Notes under the pieces: generated by a model | Seen by the model: the letters and a program-made list of their open reading frames with translations, nothing else | The model's database searches: none | What the model was told of the DNA's origin: nothing | Part shown: one piece after another, positions 26,601 through 34,894 of the stretch | Numbering within the stretch: the first letter of the stretch is position 1 | How the letters are laid out: every line of letters begins with the position of its first letter | Origin: Burkholderiaceae bacterium | GTDB taxonomy: Bacteria; Pseudomonadota; Gammaproteobacteria; Burkholderiales; Burkholderiaceae | Direction of reading: 5' to 3' | DNA length: 39,337 bases | NCBI GenBank assembly: GCA_947455485.1 | Contig: CANGNV010000018.1 | Coordinates: 1 to 39,337, forward strand | Position numbers and translations under genes: made by a program

Positions 26601-27482
26601 AAAACGGCTCGCGCACTCTTAGATATTGAGGACGCAAATTACGTTCCCATTATTCGCGATCCAAAAACCACTTCTGCAGATACAGAGGCTGTGTTTTATT
26701 TCCCGGGTTGTGGTTCTGAGCGTTTGTTCTCACAGGTGGGGTTAGCGACACAGGCAATGTTGTGGAATGTCGGCGTGCAGACTGTGTTGCCTCCGGGTTA
26801 TCTCTGTTGTGGCTACCCACAGCGTGGTAATGGTGACTTTGATAAAGCGGAGAAGATGATTACGGATAACCGTGTTCTTTTCCATCGCGTAGCCAATACC
26901 CTAAATTACTTGGATATCAAGACTGTCGTGGTTTCATGCGGCACTTGCTATGACCAGTTGGCGGGTTATCAGTTTGAACAAATCTTCCCAGGTTGCCGCA
27001 TTATTGATATCCATGAGTACTTGCTTGAAAAGGGTGTCAAGCTTTCGAACGTGACTGGTGTGAAGTATATGTATCACGATCCATGCCACTCGCCGATGAA
27101 GTTGCAAGATCCACTTAAAACAGTGAATGAGTTGATTCAGTCAGAAGACGGCAAAGCGATTCAGAAGAATGATCGCTGTTGCGGTGAATCTGGCACGCTT
27201 GCAGTTACACGCCCCGATATTTCAACTCAAGTGCGCTTCCGTAAACAGATTGAAATGGAGAAGGGCGCCAATGAATTGCGCAAAGATGATTTCACTGGTG
27301 ACATCAAAGTGCTCACCAGCTGCCCATCTTGCCTACAGGGCCTTACTCGCTTCGATGCGGATAGTGACACTACTGCAGACTACATCGTCGTTGAAATGGC
27401 GCAGAAATTATTGGGTCCTGATTGGATGCAAGATTATGTTGCCAAGGCAAATCAAGGTGGTATCGAGAGGGTGCTGGTTTAA
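23643..27482 (+). CDS. Large FAD-linked and iron-sulfur oxidoreductase (DUF3683, GlcD-like and GlcF-like regions)
   Basis: A 1279-residue cytosolic or membrane-associated protein. Region 1, about 1-175, is the DUF3683-type N-terminus ([20 protein letters not shown]). Region 2 is an FAD-binding-4 domain from about 182 ([34 protein letters not shown]) and an FAD-oxidase C-domain ([24 protein letters not shown]). Region 3 has two 4Fe-4S motifs near 808 and 870 ([23 protein letters not shown]). Region 4 has two CCG domains ([10 protein letters not shown] with LCCGYPQ; HDPCHSP with RCCGESG). It thus joins equivalents of GlcD/D-lactate dehydrogenase and GlcF. The substrate is probably a 2-hydroxy acid but unproven. 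The frame is open from 23526; I chose 23643 because family similarity starts there. It overlaps the DUF971 start by one base. Confidence 0.93.
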   Translation: MNAPLALNQLLDAEAGSPRLREIPYNYTSFSDREIVIRLLGEESWRVLNDLRGVRRTGRSARMLFEVLGDIWVVQRNPFLQDDLLDNANRRQLLIDALWHRLGEVKKRSSGESVEQVQVLLKAAHRAVENFEQGFKEVTEIRKRARKELGRITASDNICFDGVSRAAHVTDATDWRVEFPLVVLKPDYESEIPGLVKACVELGLTIIPRGGGTGYTGGAIPLYAMSAVINTEKLEQIDAVKLKNLPGVDHEVSTIFTGAGVVTRRVSDAAERAGLVFAVDPTSADASCIGGNIAMNAGGKKAVLWGTALDNLASWRMVDPEGNWLDVERLEHNLGKIHVAETVRFQLTWSDGSSEPGERILKTEILEVEGKRFRKEGLGKDVTDKFLSGLPGVQKEGCDGLITSATWILHRMPKFMRTVCLEFFGQAQEAIPSIVEIKAYLDGLSKDGGPILAGLEHLDDRYLRAVGYSTKSKRNALPKMVLIGDIAGDDEEAVAAATSEVVRMANNRVGEGFVAVSAEARKKFWLDRARTAAIARHTNAFKINEDVVIPLPRMGEYTNGIERINIELSLKNKLQVLDGLEAFLKKSPLPLGKNDEDYEIPSAEILGDRVQQALELIGNVRTNWSVWLKEMDTYFPGLQNYSLRASWKTEVRAELRIIFGGLAFEPILNELEAIHKNILRKRVFVALHMHAGDGNVHTNIPVNSDDYEMLQDAHRAVDRIMKLARSLDGVISGEHGIGITKLEYLTEEELKDFRAYKKRVDPEGRFNKGKLMPHADLSIAYTPSFGLMGHESIIMQQSDIGAIADSVKDCLRCGKCKPVCSTHVPRANLLYSPRDKILATSLLIEAFLYEEQTRRGVSIRHWEMFDDVAAHCTVCHKCLTPCPVKIDFGDVTMNMRNLLRKMGQQRFNPGTAASMLFLNATDPDTIKLARKTMIGWGYKLQRLGNDVFRKLARKQTAHPPATVTKPNIKEQVIFFVNKKMPGNLPKKTARALLDIEDANYVPIIRDPKTTSADTEAVFYFPGCGSERLFSQVGLATQAMLWNVGVQTVLPPGYLCCGYPQRGNGDFDKAEKMITDNRVLFHRVANTLNYLDIKTVVVSCGTCYDQLAGYQFEQIFPGCRIIDIHEYLLEKGVKLSNVTGVKYMYHDPCHSPMKLQDPLKTVNELIQSEDGKAIQKNDRCCGESGTLAVTRPDISTQVRFRKQIEMEKGANELRKDDFTGDIKVLTSCPSCLQGLTRFDADSDTTADYIVVEMAQKLLGPDWMQDYVAKANQGGIERVLV

Positions 27483-27871
27483 TGATTCCAACTAATGTTG
27501 TAGTGCATCAGCAGTCAAAAGTTCTCGAGCTCAGTTATGAGAATGGCAATACATATCGCCTTCCTTTTGAGTTCTTAAGGGTGGTATCTCCTTCGGCTGA
27601 GGTGCAGGGTCATGGCCCAGGACAAGAAACGTTGCAAACTGGTAAGCGTGATGTGCTCATCGCCAATATTGAGCCGGTAGGCCATTACGCGCTCAAACCT
27701 TCTTTTTCAGATGGGCACGATTCTGGTTTGTATTCCTGGGACTTCTTGCAATTCTTATGTGAGAACCATGAGGCGTTGTGGAAAGAACACTTGGACAAAT
27801 TAGCGGCTGCTGGTGTAGACCGCGATACTCCAATGAGTGTTGCTGGTGGTAAGTCTTGCGGTAGTCATTGA
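27482..27871 (+). CDS. DUF971 (GBBH-like N-terminal domain) protein
   Basis: A 129-residue protein built of the small beta domain also found at the N-terminus of gamma-butyrobetaine hydroxylases: [40 protein letters not shown], and [20 protein letters not shown]. There is no hydroxylase catalytic domain. The C-terminus GGKSCGSH has one cysteine and one histidine that might bind metal. The start ATG overlaps the stop of the large oxidoreductase (TAATG), so the two are translationally coupled, and ubiE follows 26 bp later. Function is unknown; stand-alone copies next to ubiE are common in betaproteobacteria. Confidence 0.9.
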   Translation: MIPTNVVVHQQSKVLELSYENGNTYRLPFEFLRVVSPSAEVQGHGPGQETLQTGKRDVLIANIEPVGHYALKPSFSDGHDSGLYSWDFLQFLCENHEALWKEHLDKLAAAGVDRDTPMSVAGGKSCGSH

Positions 27872-27897
27872 GCATTCAAATAGATAGAGCGAAGAAT

Positions 27898-28641
27898 ATG
27901 AGTAAGACTCACTTTGGATACCAAAGCGTCGATGAAGCAGAAAAAGCGGGCAAGGTTGCGGAGGTATTTCATTCTGTAGCTAGCAAATACGATGTCATGA
28001 ATGACTTGATGTCATTTGGCCTTCATCGCTTATGGAAGAAAGTCACCATCGCTCGTGCGCAAGTTCGCCCTGGACAAAAGGTATTAGATATTGCTGGTGG
28101 TACCGGTGACTTAGCCGCCGCCTTTGCGCGTGCTGCAGCCTGGGGACATAACCCAGAAGCTCAAGTATGGTTAAGTGACATTAACGCCTCCATGCTGGGT
28201 GTTGGTCGCGATCGTCTGCTGGATAAAGGTTTGGCTTTACCTTGCGTTCAGTTCGATGCAGAGAAAATTCCTTTCCCAACTGCTCACTTTGATGTGGTGA
28301 CGGTAGCCTTTGGTCTGCGCAATATGACTCATAAGGATGTTGCTTTAAAAGAGATGTTGCGCGTGATTAAGCCGGGCGGGCGAGTATTGGTGCTGGAGTT
28401 CTCCAAGCCAGATGCTTTTTTACAGCCGGTATACGACACTTATTCGTTCAAGGTATTGCCTTGGTTGGGTGAAAAAATTGCCCAAGATTCTGAGAGTTAT
28501 CGTTACCTAGCTGAATCTATTCGTATGCATCCGGATGCTGAAGCCCTTAAAGACATTATGCTGGGGGTCGGTTTTGATGAGGTTGATACCCATAGAATGA
28601 CTGGGGGTATCGTTGCACTGCATATTGGTATTAAATACTAG
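27898..28641 (+). CDS. ubiE: Ubiquinone/menaquinone C-methyltransferase
   Basis: SAM-dependent C-methyltransferase of ubiquinone (and, where present, menaquinone) synthesis. The 247 residues from ATG 27898 begin [20 protein letters not shown] and carry [20 protein letters not shown], the SAM motif [38 protein letters not shown] and [16 protein letters not shown], all diagnostic of UbiE. An upstream TTG at 27868 would extend it but overlap DUF971 and lacks homology. GAGCGAAG before the ATG may serve as ribosome-binding site. Confidence 0.97.
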   Translation: MSKTHFGYQSVDEAEKAGKVAEVFHSVASKYDVMNDLMSFGLHRLWKKVTIARAQVRPGQKVLDIAGGTGDLAAAFARAAAWGHNPEAQVWLSDINASMLGVGRDRLLDKGLALPCVQFDAEKIPFPTAHFDVVTVAFGLRNMTHKDVALKEMLRVIKPGGRVLVLEFSKPDAFLQPVYDTYSFKVLPWLGEKIAQDSESYRYLAESIRMHPDAEALKDIMLGVGFDEVDTHRMTGGIVALHIGIKY

Positions 28642-28696
28642 TGAATTTGCAGTTTTTAGCAGTCTAGAATTAAAGCGGTTCCATAGGAGATAAAAA

Positions 28697-29608
28697 ATGA
28701 ATAAGCATTTTTTCAAGGCGGTTCTGTTAAGTGTCAGCTTAATATTTGCTACCGTTGGTAATGCTGATGCTGCCCGTTTAGGTGGCGGTAGAAGTTTCGG
28801 TAAGGCACCAAGCGCGCCATTGCAAAGGCAAGCCGCTCCTATGCAAAAACCAGCTCAACAAGCTCAACCAGCGACACCAGCTACAGCTCCTCAAGCGCCA
28901 GCACCAAGCCGCTTTGGCGGTATGGGTGGAATCCTGGGTGGACTTGCTGCAGGCCTTGGCATTGGATATCTCTTGTCTCATTTTGGTATGGGTGAAGCGG
29001 CATCTTCATTGATCACGGGATTGTTAATTGCGGTTCTCGCTGGCTTTGCCATCATGTTTGTGATGAGAAGATTGTTGCCTGCCTTATCTGGTGCCAATAA
29101 GGGCCCTCAAATTACCTCTCAGGGAATGCAGCGCGCAAGTATGGATCAAGCTCCTAGGCAAGAGCCTGCATTTACTCCGGCTGCAAATGCATTTGGTGGT
29201 GTTGCCGCTGAGCCTGCGCCATTTCAGTCCACTTTGCCGCCAGGATTTGATGAATACGCATTTTTAGATAATGCGAAGCAATATTTTTCAGGCCTGCAAA
29301 AGGCGTGGGATCAGGGTGACCTTGCTGCTTTGCGTGAGTACACCACCCCAGAGATGTTCGCCACAATTGAGCAGGATCTTGCGGGTCGTGCTGATAGCGC
29401 CAATCAAACGGATGTCGTTACGCTTAATGCGCAACTCATCGGAATTGAGACAACAGACAATACTTATTACTGCAGTGTGCAGTTCACGGGCATGATTCGT
29501 GAGCAAGTAGGTGCACAGGCGAATAATTTCTCTGAAATTTGGAATTTAAGTAAGCCAGTAAACGGCCCTGGAGGCTGGGTACTAGCGGGTATTTCTCAGT
29601 TGGTTTAA
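28697..29608 (+). CDS. Tim44-like domain membrane protein
   Basis: A 303-residue protein with a signal sequence ending near GNADA, then ARLGGGRSFG (a glycine-rich opening usual in this family). A Gln/Ala/Pro-rich linker covers about 40-75. Next are a Gly-rich hydrophobic segment (GGMGGILGGLAAGLGIGYLL) and a second membrane span (LITGLLIAVLAGFAIMFVMR). The C-terminal Tim44-like domain is at about 180-300 (FQSTLPPGFDEYAFLDNAKQ, LREYTTPEMFATIEQDLA, ending GGWVLAGISQLV). Its role is unknown; its place between ubiE and ubiJ is conserved in Burkholderiales. AGGAGAT gives a good ribosome-binding site. A terminator hairpin follows 24 bp after the stop. Confidence 0.88.
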   Translation: MNKHFFKAVLLSVSLIFATVGNADAARLGGGRSFGKAPSAPLQRQAAPMQKPAQQAQPATPATAPQAPAPSRFGGMGGILGGLAAGLGIGYLLSHFGMGEAASSLITGLLIAVLAGFAIMFVMRRLLPALSGANKGPQITSQGMQRASMDQAPRQEPAFTPAANAFGGVAAEPAPFQSTLPPGFDEYAFLDNAKQYFSGLQKAWDQGDLAALREYTTPEMFATIEQDLAGRADSANQTDVVTLNAQLIGIETTDNTYYCSVQFTGMIREQVGAQANNFSEIWNLSKPVNGPGGWVLAGISQLV

Positions 29609-29632
29609 GCTTGAGGTACTTTCCATTGAAAG

Positions 29633-29654
29633 CCCGCACTTGTGCGGGTTTTTT
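29633..29654 (+). terminator. Intrinsic terminator before ubiJ
   Basis: CCCGCA-CTTG-TGCGGG followed by six T residues is a textbook intrinsic terminator. The T-tract ends 6 nt before the ubiJ start codon, so it separates the upstream transcript from ubiJ-ubiB, or acts as an attenuator inside the ubiJ leader. Confidence 0.88.
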
Positions 29655-29660
29655 ACACTT

Positions 29661-30278
29661 ATGACTACCGCATCTCCCGCTACCCACCATATCGCAGCAT
29701 CTGCTGCTTGCCGAGGGATCAATCACGTCCTGAAGGCTGAGCCCTGGGCTATGGCGGAGTTAGCACGGCATGCCGGTAAAGTGATTTTGTTGAGTCTGCC
29801 AATTGGTAAGCTCTGTTTTGAATTAACGCCCGAGGGTTCTTTAGTCTCTTTGGCGAATATTGATAACCCCTCTCTTGAGCTTGAAGTATCTCCTGAAGCG
29901 CTAAGCGCTTTGGCTGGTGGACCTGGCGGTTTACGAGAGCAGGCAATGAAGTCAGTCAAGATTACGGGCGACGCTGACTTGGCTCAACTATTGGGCCGAT
30001 TAGCAGGTCAGATTCGTTGGGAGTACGAAGAGGATCTGGCGCATTTCATTGGAGATGCTCCCGCTAACTTTGCTGTTCGTCAGGGCAAGAAATTCATTTC
30101 TGCTGGGAAGTCTGCTGCGACTGATCTACTTGAAAACGTAGTGGAGTACGTCAGCGAAGAAAGAAAAGTACTTTTGAATAAGCGAGATTTTATGGTTCGC
30201 AAAAATGAGTTAAACGCATTGCGTGATGCGGTTGATCGAGTGGAAAAGCGCATCCAACTTTTAGAGCGAAAAGGTTAA
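29661..30278 (+). CDS. ubiJ: Ubiquinone biosynthesis accessory factor (SCP2 domain)
   Basis: Lipid-binding organiser of the cytosolic ubiquinone-synthesis complex. The 205 residues have an SCP2/sterol-carrier fold in the first half (CRGINHVLKAEPWAMAELAR, VILLSLPIGKLCFELTPEGS, QAMKSVKITGDADLAQLLGR, IRWEYEEDLAHFIGD) and a charged helical, probably coiled-coil, C-terminus (RKNELNALRDAVDRVEKRIQ). Position directly before ubiB supports the call. The ATG at 29661 has no Shine-Dalgarno; the bases in front are a terminator T-tract. I see no better in-frame start before the domain begins. Confidence 0.9.
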   Translation: MTTASPATHHIAASAACRGINHVLKAEPWAMAELARHAGKVILLSLPIGKLCFELTPEGSLVSLANIDNPSLELEVSPEALSALAGGPGGLREQAMKSVKITGDADLAQLLGRLAGQIRWEYEEDLAHFIGDAPANFAVRQGKKFISAGKSAATDLLENVVEYVSEERKVLLNKRDFMVRKNELNALRDAVDRVEKRIQLLERKG

Positions 30279-30284
30279 TTCATT

Positions 30285-31871
30285 GTGCGTCGCTTAGCCC
30301 GCCTTTCTTTTATTTTCTTCACAGCATGGCGTTATGGCTTATTGCAATTGCTACGCGATATTCTGAAGCCTGGTATTCGTCGTGGCTTGTTAACTATTCT
30401 TTGCTGGACTTCTCCAGGGCAATCTCTGCCTAGAGGTGAGCGTATTCGTTTGACCCTAGAGGCGCTGGGCCCAATCTTCGTAAAATTTGGGCAAGTACTT
30501 TCTACTCGACGTGATTTATTGCCGGAAGACATCGCTAATGAATTAGCGAAGTTGCAAGATCAAGTCCCACCGTTTTCCAATGCCGAATCTTGTCGCTTGA
30601 TTGAGCAGGCGCTTGGGCAATCCATCGAAGAAGTATTTATTAGTTTCGATGCAACCCCCGTAGCTAGTGCCTCTGTAGCCCAAGTGCACTTTGGCTTATT
30701 GCGCGGTACCGAGAAGCATCCGGAGTGGGAGGGTCGTGCAGTAGCAGTTAAAGTTTTACGCCCTGGCATTTTGCCAATCATTGATGGCGATCTTGCTTTG
30801 CTCTATGACTTAGCGAAAATTATTGAGAGACTCTCAGAGGATGGCCGTCGCCTAAAACCCCGAGAGAATGTTGCAGAGTTTGATACCTATTTGCATGATG
30901 AATTAGATCTCATGCGTGAGGCAGCCAATGCAAGTCAGTTGCGTCGCTATTTTGTTGGCTCTAAAAAGTTAATGATTCCAGAGATGTATTGGGATTTATG
31001 TCACACCAATGTCATCGTGATGCAAAAGATGGATGGCATCTCGATTGGGCGAACAGCGGATTTGCGCGCGGCTGGTGTTGACTTCAAAAAACTTGCCGCT
31101 GATGGTGTAGAAATATTTTTTACGCAAGTATTTGAGCACGGCTTCTTTCATGCCGATATGCACCCTGGCAACATCATGATCAGTCTCGAGCCAGAAACAT
31201 TTGGCAGATTTATTTCTTTAGATTTTGGTATCGTTGGCGCCTTAAGTCAGTCTGACAAAAGTTATCTGGCATTAAATTTCTTGGCCTTCTTTAATCGTGA
31301 TTACCGTCGCGTTGCCGAATTACATATTGAGTCTGGCTGGGTCCCTGCAAATACACGCGTTGAAGAACTTGAAGGTGCAATACGCTCCGTTTGCGAACCT
31401 TACTTTGATCGCCCTTTAAAGGAAATCTCCTTGGGGATCGTGCTGATGCGTTTGTTCCAGACCTCCCGTCGCTTCAAGGTAGAAATTCAGCCGCAACTAA
31501 CTTTGCTCCAGAAGACTTTGCTAAATGTCGAAGGGCTTGCTCGCCAGCTTGATCCGGATATGGATCTCTGGAAGACCGCTAAGCCAATTTTAGAAAAATG
31601 GGTCAGTCAGCAGTTGGGTTGGAGGGCTTTGGTAGATGGCATTAAGGCTGAGGCGCCAAGTTGGGCCCAAATTTTGCCAACCTTGCCGCGCCTGATTGCT
31701 GAGAGTTTGGCGCAAGCCCGAGCCCCCCAAAGGGATCAAAATGCTGAATTAGAGGTCTTAAAAGGCCTTTTATTGCAGGAAAGACGTACGCACCGCCTCT
31801 TGGTGGGTGCTTTGCTGTTTGCGGGCGGCTTTTTGGCTGGGATTCTGATAATCGGTCTTGGTCTTTACTAG
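30285..31871 (+). CDS. ubiB: Ubiquinone biosynthesis ATPase/kinase-like protein UbiB
   Basis: Atypical kinase-like (ABC1/ADCK) protein needed for ubiquinone synthesis, probably extracting lipid intermediates with ATP. The 528 residues start with GTG (30285-30287) with AAAGG upstream. Landmarks are the KFGQ motif at 67-70 followed by [20 protein letters not shown], the Ala-rich loop [38 protein letters not shown] and LDFGIVG. The final 25 residues form a membrane anchor ([18 protein letters not shown]). It follows ubiJ by 6 bp, so the two form a unit. Confidence 0.97.
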   Translation: MRRLARLSFIFFTAWRYGLLQLLRDILKPGIRRGLLTILCWTSPGQSLPRGERIRLTLEALGPIFVKFGQVLSTRRDLLPEDIANELAKLQDQVPPFSNAESCRLIEQALGQSIEEVFISFDATPVASASVAQVHFGLLRGTEKHPEWEGRAVAVKVLRPGILPIIDGDLALLYDLAKIIERLSEDGRRLKPRENVAEFDTYLHDELDLMREAANASQLRRYFVGSKKLMIPEMYWDLCHTNVIVMQKMDGISIGRTADLRAAGVDFKKLAADGVEIFFTQVFEHGFFHADMHPGNIMISLEPETFGRFISLDFGIVGALSQSDKSYLALNFLAFFNRDYRRVAELHIESGWVPANTRVEELEGAIRSVCEPYFDRPLKEISLGIVLMRLFQTSRRFKVEIQPQLTLLQKTLLNVEGLARQLDPDMDLWKTAKPILEKWVSQQLGWRALVDGIKAEAPSWAQILPTLPRLIAESLAQARAPQRDQNAELEVLKGLLLQERRTHRLLVGALLFAGGFLAGILIIGLGLY

Positions 31872-31935
31872 ACTGTCCCCAGCCGTCGCTTAAACCGCTA
31901 AAATGCCAGGTTAGGCAAGGCGTAAGCATAGGCAA

Positions 31936-32589
31936 ATGAAAAAATACTTTATTGCAGGCATTTTGGTGTGGGCACCGATGTCAATCACCATTTGGGTGAT
32001 TGCATGGGGTCTGGGCCTGCTCGACGGTGTTTTTGGCTCTGTAATGCATGCCATTATTGCCGTCTTCCCAAATCAGTTTGCTGGAGATTTACAGCATTTC
32101 CGTGAGTTGCCAGGTGTAGGTATTTTGATCGTGGTGTCGGTCATTATGATTACCGGCTTGCTCGCAATTAGCTTTGCAGGACAGTGGTGGATGAAAGTGT
32201 GGAATCGCTTCATGAACCGCATTCCAATTGTTCGATCCATTTATTCCAGTGTGCAGCAAGTATCTTCCACTTTATTTTCTGGAAGCGGACAGGCTTTTAG
32301 TAAAGCATTATTAATTCGCTATCCTCATGCAGATTCTTGGGCGATTGCATTTCAGACTGGTATGCCAGCAAAAGAAGTTGCCGTGAAGTTGGGTGAGGAT
32401 TACGTCAATGTATTTCTGCCAACTACGCCAAATCCAACCTCTGGATTTTTTATGATCGTCCCACGTGCACACACTATTGAATTAGAGATGAGTGTCGAAG
32501 AGGCGCTCAAACATATTGTTTCAATGGGATCTGTTCCCCCCACCAGTTCAACTGGTTTGACCGCTATTGGGTCAAGCCATCATCTTTGA
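31936..32589 (+). CDS. DUF502 membrane protein
   Basis: A 217-residue protein with two membrane segments, about 6-30 (AGILVWAPMSITIWVIAWGL) and 60-80 (VGILIVVSVIMITGLLAISF). The conserved soluble part follows: NRIPIVRSIYSSVQQVS, LIRYPHADSWAIAFQTG and PTTPNPTSGFFMIVPRAHTI. Function unknown. In many betaproteobacteria it sits directly before aspS, often after an FmdB-like zinc-ribbon gene; the 64 bp gap to ubiB leaves no room for one here. A TAAAAT box at 31899-31904 could be a -10 element, but no -35 is convincing. Confidence 0.93.
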   Translation: MKKYFIAGILVWAPMSITIWVIAWGLGLLDGVFGSVMHAIIAVFPNQFAGDLQHFRELPGVGILIVVSVIMITGLLAISFAGQWWMKVWNRFMNRIPIVRSIYSSVQQVSSTLFSGSGQAFSKALLIRYPHADSWAIAFQTGMPAKEVAVKLGEDYVNVFLPTTPNPTSGFFMIVPRAHTIELEMSVEEALKHIVSMGSVPPTSSTGLTAIGSSHHL

Positions 32590-32605
32590 TTTATAGGAAA
32601 TTGTT

Positions 32606-34405
32606 ATGTCGATGCGAAGCCATACCTGCGGTCAGGTAACTGAATCACTCATTGGTCAAGAAATTACTCTCTCTGGTTGGGTGAATCGTCGCCGTGACCA
32701 CGGCGGCGTGATCTTTATTGACTTACGTGATCATCAAGGTTTTGTTCAGGTAGTCTGCGATCCAGATCGCCCAGAGATGTTTGCATTGGCTGAGCAGGTT
32801 CGTAATGAGTTTTGTATTCAGATCAAAGGCTTGGTACGCGCACGTCCTGCTGGCACTGAGAACAATGATTTGGTGAGTGGAAAGATTGAAGTGCTTTGCC
32901 ATAGCTTAGTCATTCTCAATGCATCTATTACTCCTCCATTTCAGCTGGAAGATGAGAATTTATCCGAGACCACTCGCTTAACCCATCGCGTACTTGATTT
33001 GCGTCGCCCCCAGATGCAAAAGAATTTGCGTTTGCGTTACAACGTCGCCATGGAATGCCGTCGCTATTTAGACGCCGCAGGCTTCATTGATATTGAAACG
33101 CCAATGCTGACTAAGAGCACCCCTGAAGGTGCACGAGACTATCTAGTTCCTTCACGCGTTCATGACGGCCAGTTCTTTGCCTTGCCACAGTCCCCTCAAT
33201 TATTTAAGCAGTTGTTGATGGTGGCCGGCTTTGATCGTTACTACCAAATTACGAAGTGTTTCCGTGACGAAGATTTGCGTGCTGATCGTCAGCCTGAATT
33301 TACTCAGATCGACTGTGAAACTGCCTTCTTAGATGAATTAGAAATTCGTGAATTATTTGAAAACATGATTCGTCATATTTTCAAAACCACCATGAATGTT
33401 GAGTTGCCTAATCCATTCCCAACGATGCCTTACTCCGAAGGTATGGCGCGCTTTGGTTCAGACAAGCCAGATCTGCGTGTGAATTTTGAATTCACTGAAT
33501 TGACTGACTTGATGAAAGATGTGGATTTCAAGGTGTTCTCTGGTGCCGCAAACCAAGAGGGTGGGCGCGTAGTTGGTTTATGTGTACCTGGCGGTGCTGA
33601 AATTAGCCGTAGTGAAATCGATGACTACACTCAATTTGTAGCTATCTATGGTGCCAAAGGTTTGGCGTGGATCAAAGTGAATTCTGTTGCCGAGGGTCGC
33701 AATGGTTTGCAATCACCTATCGTGAAGAATTTGCATGATGCTGCTATTGAAGGCATCTTGAAGCGTACTGGTGCCAAAGATGGCGACATTATTTTCTTCG
33801 GTGCAGATAAAGAAAAAGTAGTCAACGACGCTATCGGTGGCTTGCGTTTGAAGATTGGTCACTCTGCTTGGGGTAAAGAGCATGGACTGTCTACTGAAGG
33901 TTGGAAACCATTGTGGGTAGTTGATTTCCCCATGTTTGAATACGATGATGACAATGCCCGCTGGGTCGCATGTCATCACCCATTCACTAGCCCTAAAGAT
34001 GAGCACATGCAGTACCTCGAATCAAATCCTGGTAAGTGCTTAGCTAAAGCCTATGACATGGTTTTGAATGGTAGTGAAATTGGTGGCGGATCAGTTCGTA
34101 TTCACCAAGAGGTAGTTCAGAGTCAGGTATTCCGTGCCTTGAAGATCGGCGCTGAAGAAGCACAGGCCAAATTTGGATTCTTGTTAGATGCCTTGCAATA
34201 TGGCGCACCTCCGCATGGTGGTATTGCGTTTGGCCTGGATCGTATCGTCACCATGATGACCGGTGCTGAGTCTATTCGTGATGTGATCGCCTTCCCTAAA
34301 ACGCAACGTGCACAGTGCTTATTGACACAGGCTCCTAGCCCAGTGGATGAGCGTCAGTTAAAAGAATTGCATATTCGTTTGCGCCAAGCTGCACCGGCTG
34401 CTTAA
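32606..34405 (+). CDS. aspS: Aspartate--tRNA ligase, predicted non-discriminating (Asp/Asn)
   Basis: Class IIb aminoacyl-tRNA synthetase of 599 residues: an N-terminal OB anticodon-binding domain (1 to about 105), the catalytic core with motif 1 around [20 protein letters not shown], motif 2 [19 protein letters not shown], the bacterial GAD insertion at about 285-420, and motif 3 [14 protein letters not shown]. In the anticodon domain it reads [14 protein letters not shown], with His at 32. From family knowledge, His-Gly here marks bacterial AspRS that also charge tRNA-Asn, while discriminating enzymes have Leu. TAGGAAA precedes the ATG. It lies 16 bp after the DUF502 gene. Confidence 0.97.
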   Translation: MSMRSHTCGQVTESLIGQEITLSGWVNRRRDHGGVIFIDLRDHQGFVQVVCDPDRPEMFALAEQVRNEFCIQIKGLVRARPAGTENNDLVSGKIEVLCHSLVILNASITPPFQLEDENLSETTRLTHRVLDLRRPQMQKNLRLRYNVAMECRRYLDAAGFIDIETPMLTKSTPEGARDYLVPSRVHDGQFFALPQSPQLFKQLLMVAGFDRYYQITKCFRDEDLRADRQPEFTQIDCETAFLDELEIRELFENMIRHIFKTTMNVELPNPFPTMPYSEGMARFGSDKPDLRVNFEFTELTDLMKDVDFKVFSGAANQEGGRVVGLCVPGGAEISRSEIDDYTQFVAIYGAKGLAWIKVNSVAEGRNGLQSPIVKNLHDAAIEGILKRTGAKDGDIIFFGADKEKVVNDAIGGLRLKIGHSAWGKEHGLSTEGWKPLWVVDFPMFEYDDDNARWVACHHPFTSPKDEHMQYLESNPGKCLAKAYDMVLNGSEIGGGSVRIHQEVVQSQVFRALKIGAEEAQAKFGFLLDALQYGAPPHGGIAFGLDRIVTMMTGAESIRDVIAFPKTQRAQCLLTQAPSPVDERQLKELHIRLRQAAPAA

Positions 34406-34426
34406 GCAAGAAAGTCTTAAAGCATC

Positions 34427-34870
34427 TTGAAAATCCCCATTTCGGTTTTAGTAGTTATTTACAAATCGAATGGGGAGGTTTTGCTGATAGAGCGGGCCGA
34501 TAAAGCCAATTTCTGGCAATCTGTAACTGGCAGTGTCGATTCCCTCGATGAGGATCTCCAGATTGCTGCTGCACGCGAAGTACTTGAAGAGACGGGAATT
34601 AATGTTGATGCTCTTCCGGCAGGTTCCTTGCAAGATATGCATCATCAGATCGATTACGAGATCTATCCGCAGTGGCGTCACCGCTACGCTCCTGGAATTA
34701 CTAGAAATACTGAGCATTGGTTTTCATTGCTGGTGCCAGATGGCACTCAAGTTCAATTGGCCCCTAGAGAGCATGTGGCTTATCAGTGGCTACCCTTCAC
34801 TAATGCTGCTAGCAAATGTTTTTCTCGCAGCAATGGCGAAGCAATTTTGCAGTTATTTTCTGCGCGCTAG
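34427..34870 (+). CDS. nudB: Dihydroneopterin triphosphate pyrophosphatase-like NUDIX hydrolase
   Basis: NUDIX hydrolase of 147 residues, best matching NudB, which removes pyrophosphate from dihydroneopterin triphosphate in folate synthesis. Visible are PISVLVVIYKSNGEVLLIER, FWQSVTGSVDS and the Nudix core AAAREVLEETGI. The box has one residue more than GX5EX7REUXEEXGU between G and RE, a variant I also recall from Burkholderia homologues. The only usable start is TTG at 34427-34429, because a stop codon lies three codons upstream; no strong Shine-Dalgarno precedes it. The aspS-nudB order is common in the group. Confidence 0.88.
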   Translation: MKIPISVLVVIYKSNGEVLLIERADKANFWQSVTGSVDSLDEDLQIAAAREVLEETGINVDALPAGSLQDMHHQIDYEIYPQWRHRYAPGITRNTEHWFSLLVPDGTQVQLAPREHVAYQWLPFTNAASKCFSRSNGEAILQLFSAR

Positions 34871-34894
34871 AGTGGAAGTGACTAAGATAGAGTG

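Noticed and set aside
27868..27897. TTG start for ubiE overlapping the DUF971 stop
   Set aside because: The added residues are not conserved; the ATG at 27898 gives the normal UbiE N-terminus.
31872..31935. A small FmdB-like zinc-ribbon gene between ubiB and the DUF502 gene
   Set aside because: The gap is only 64 bp and contains no CxxC coding pattern.
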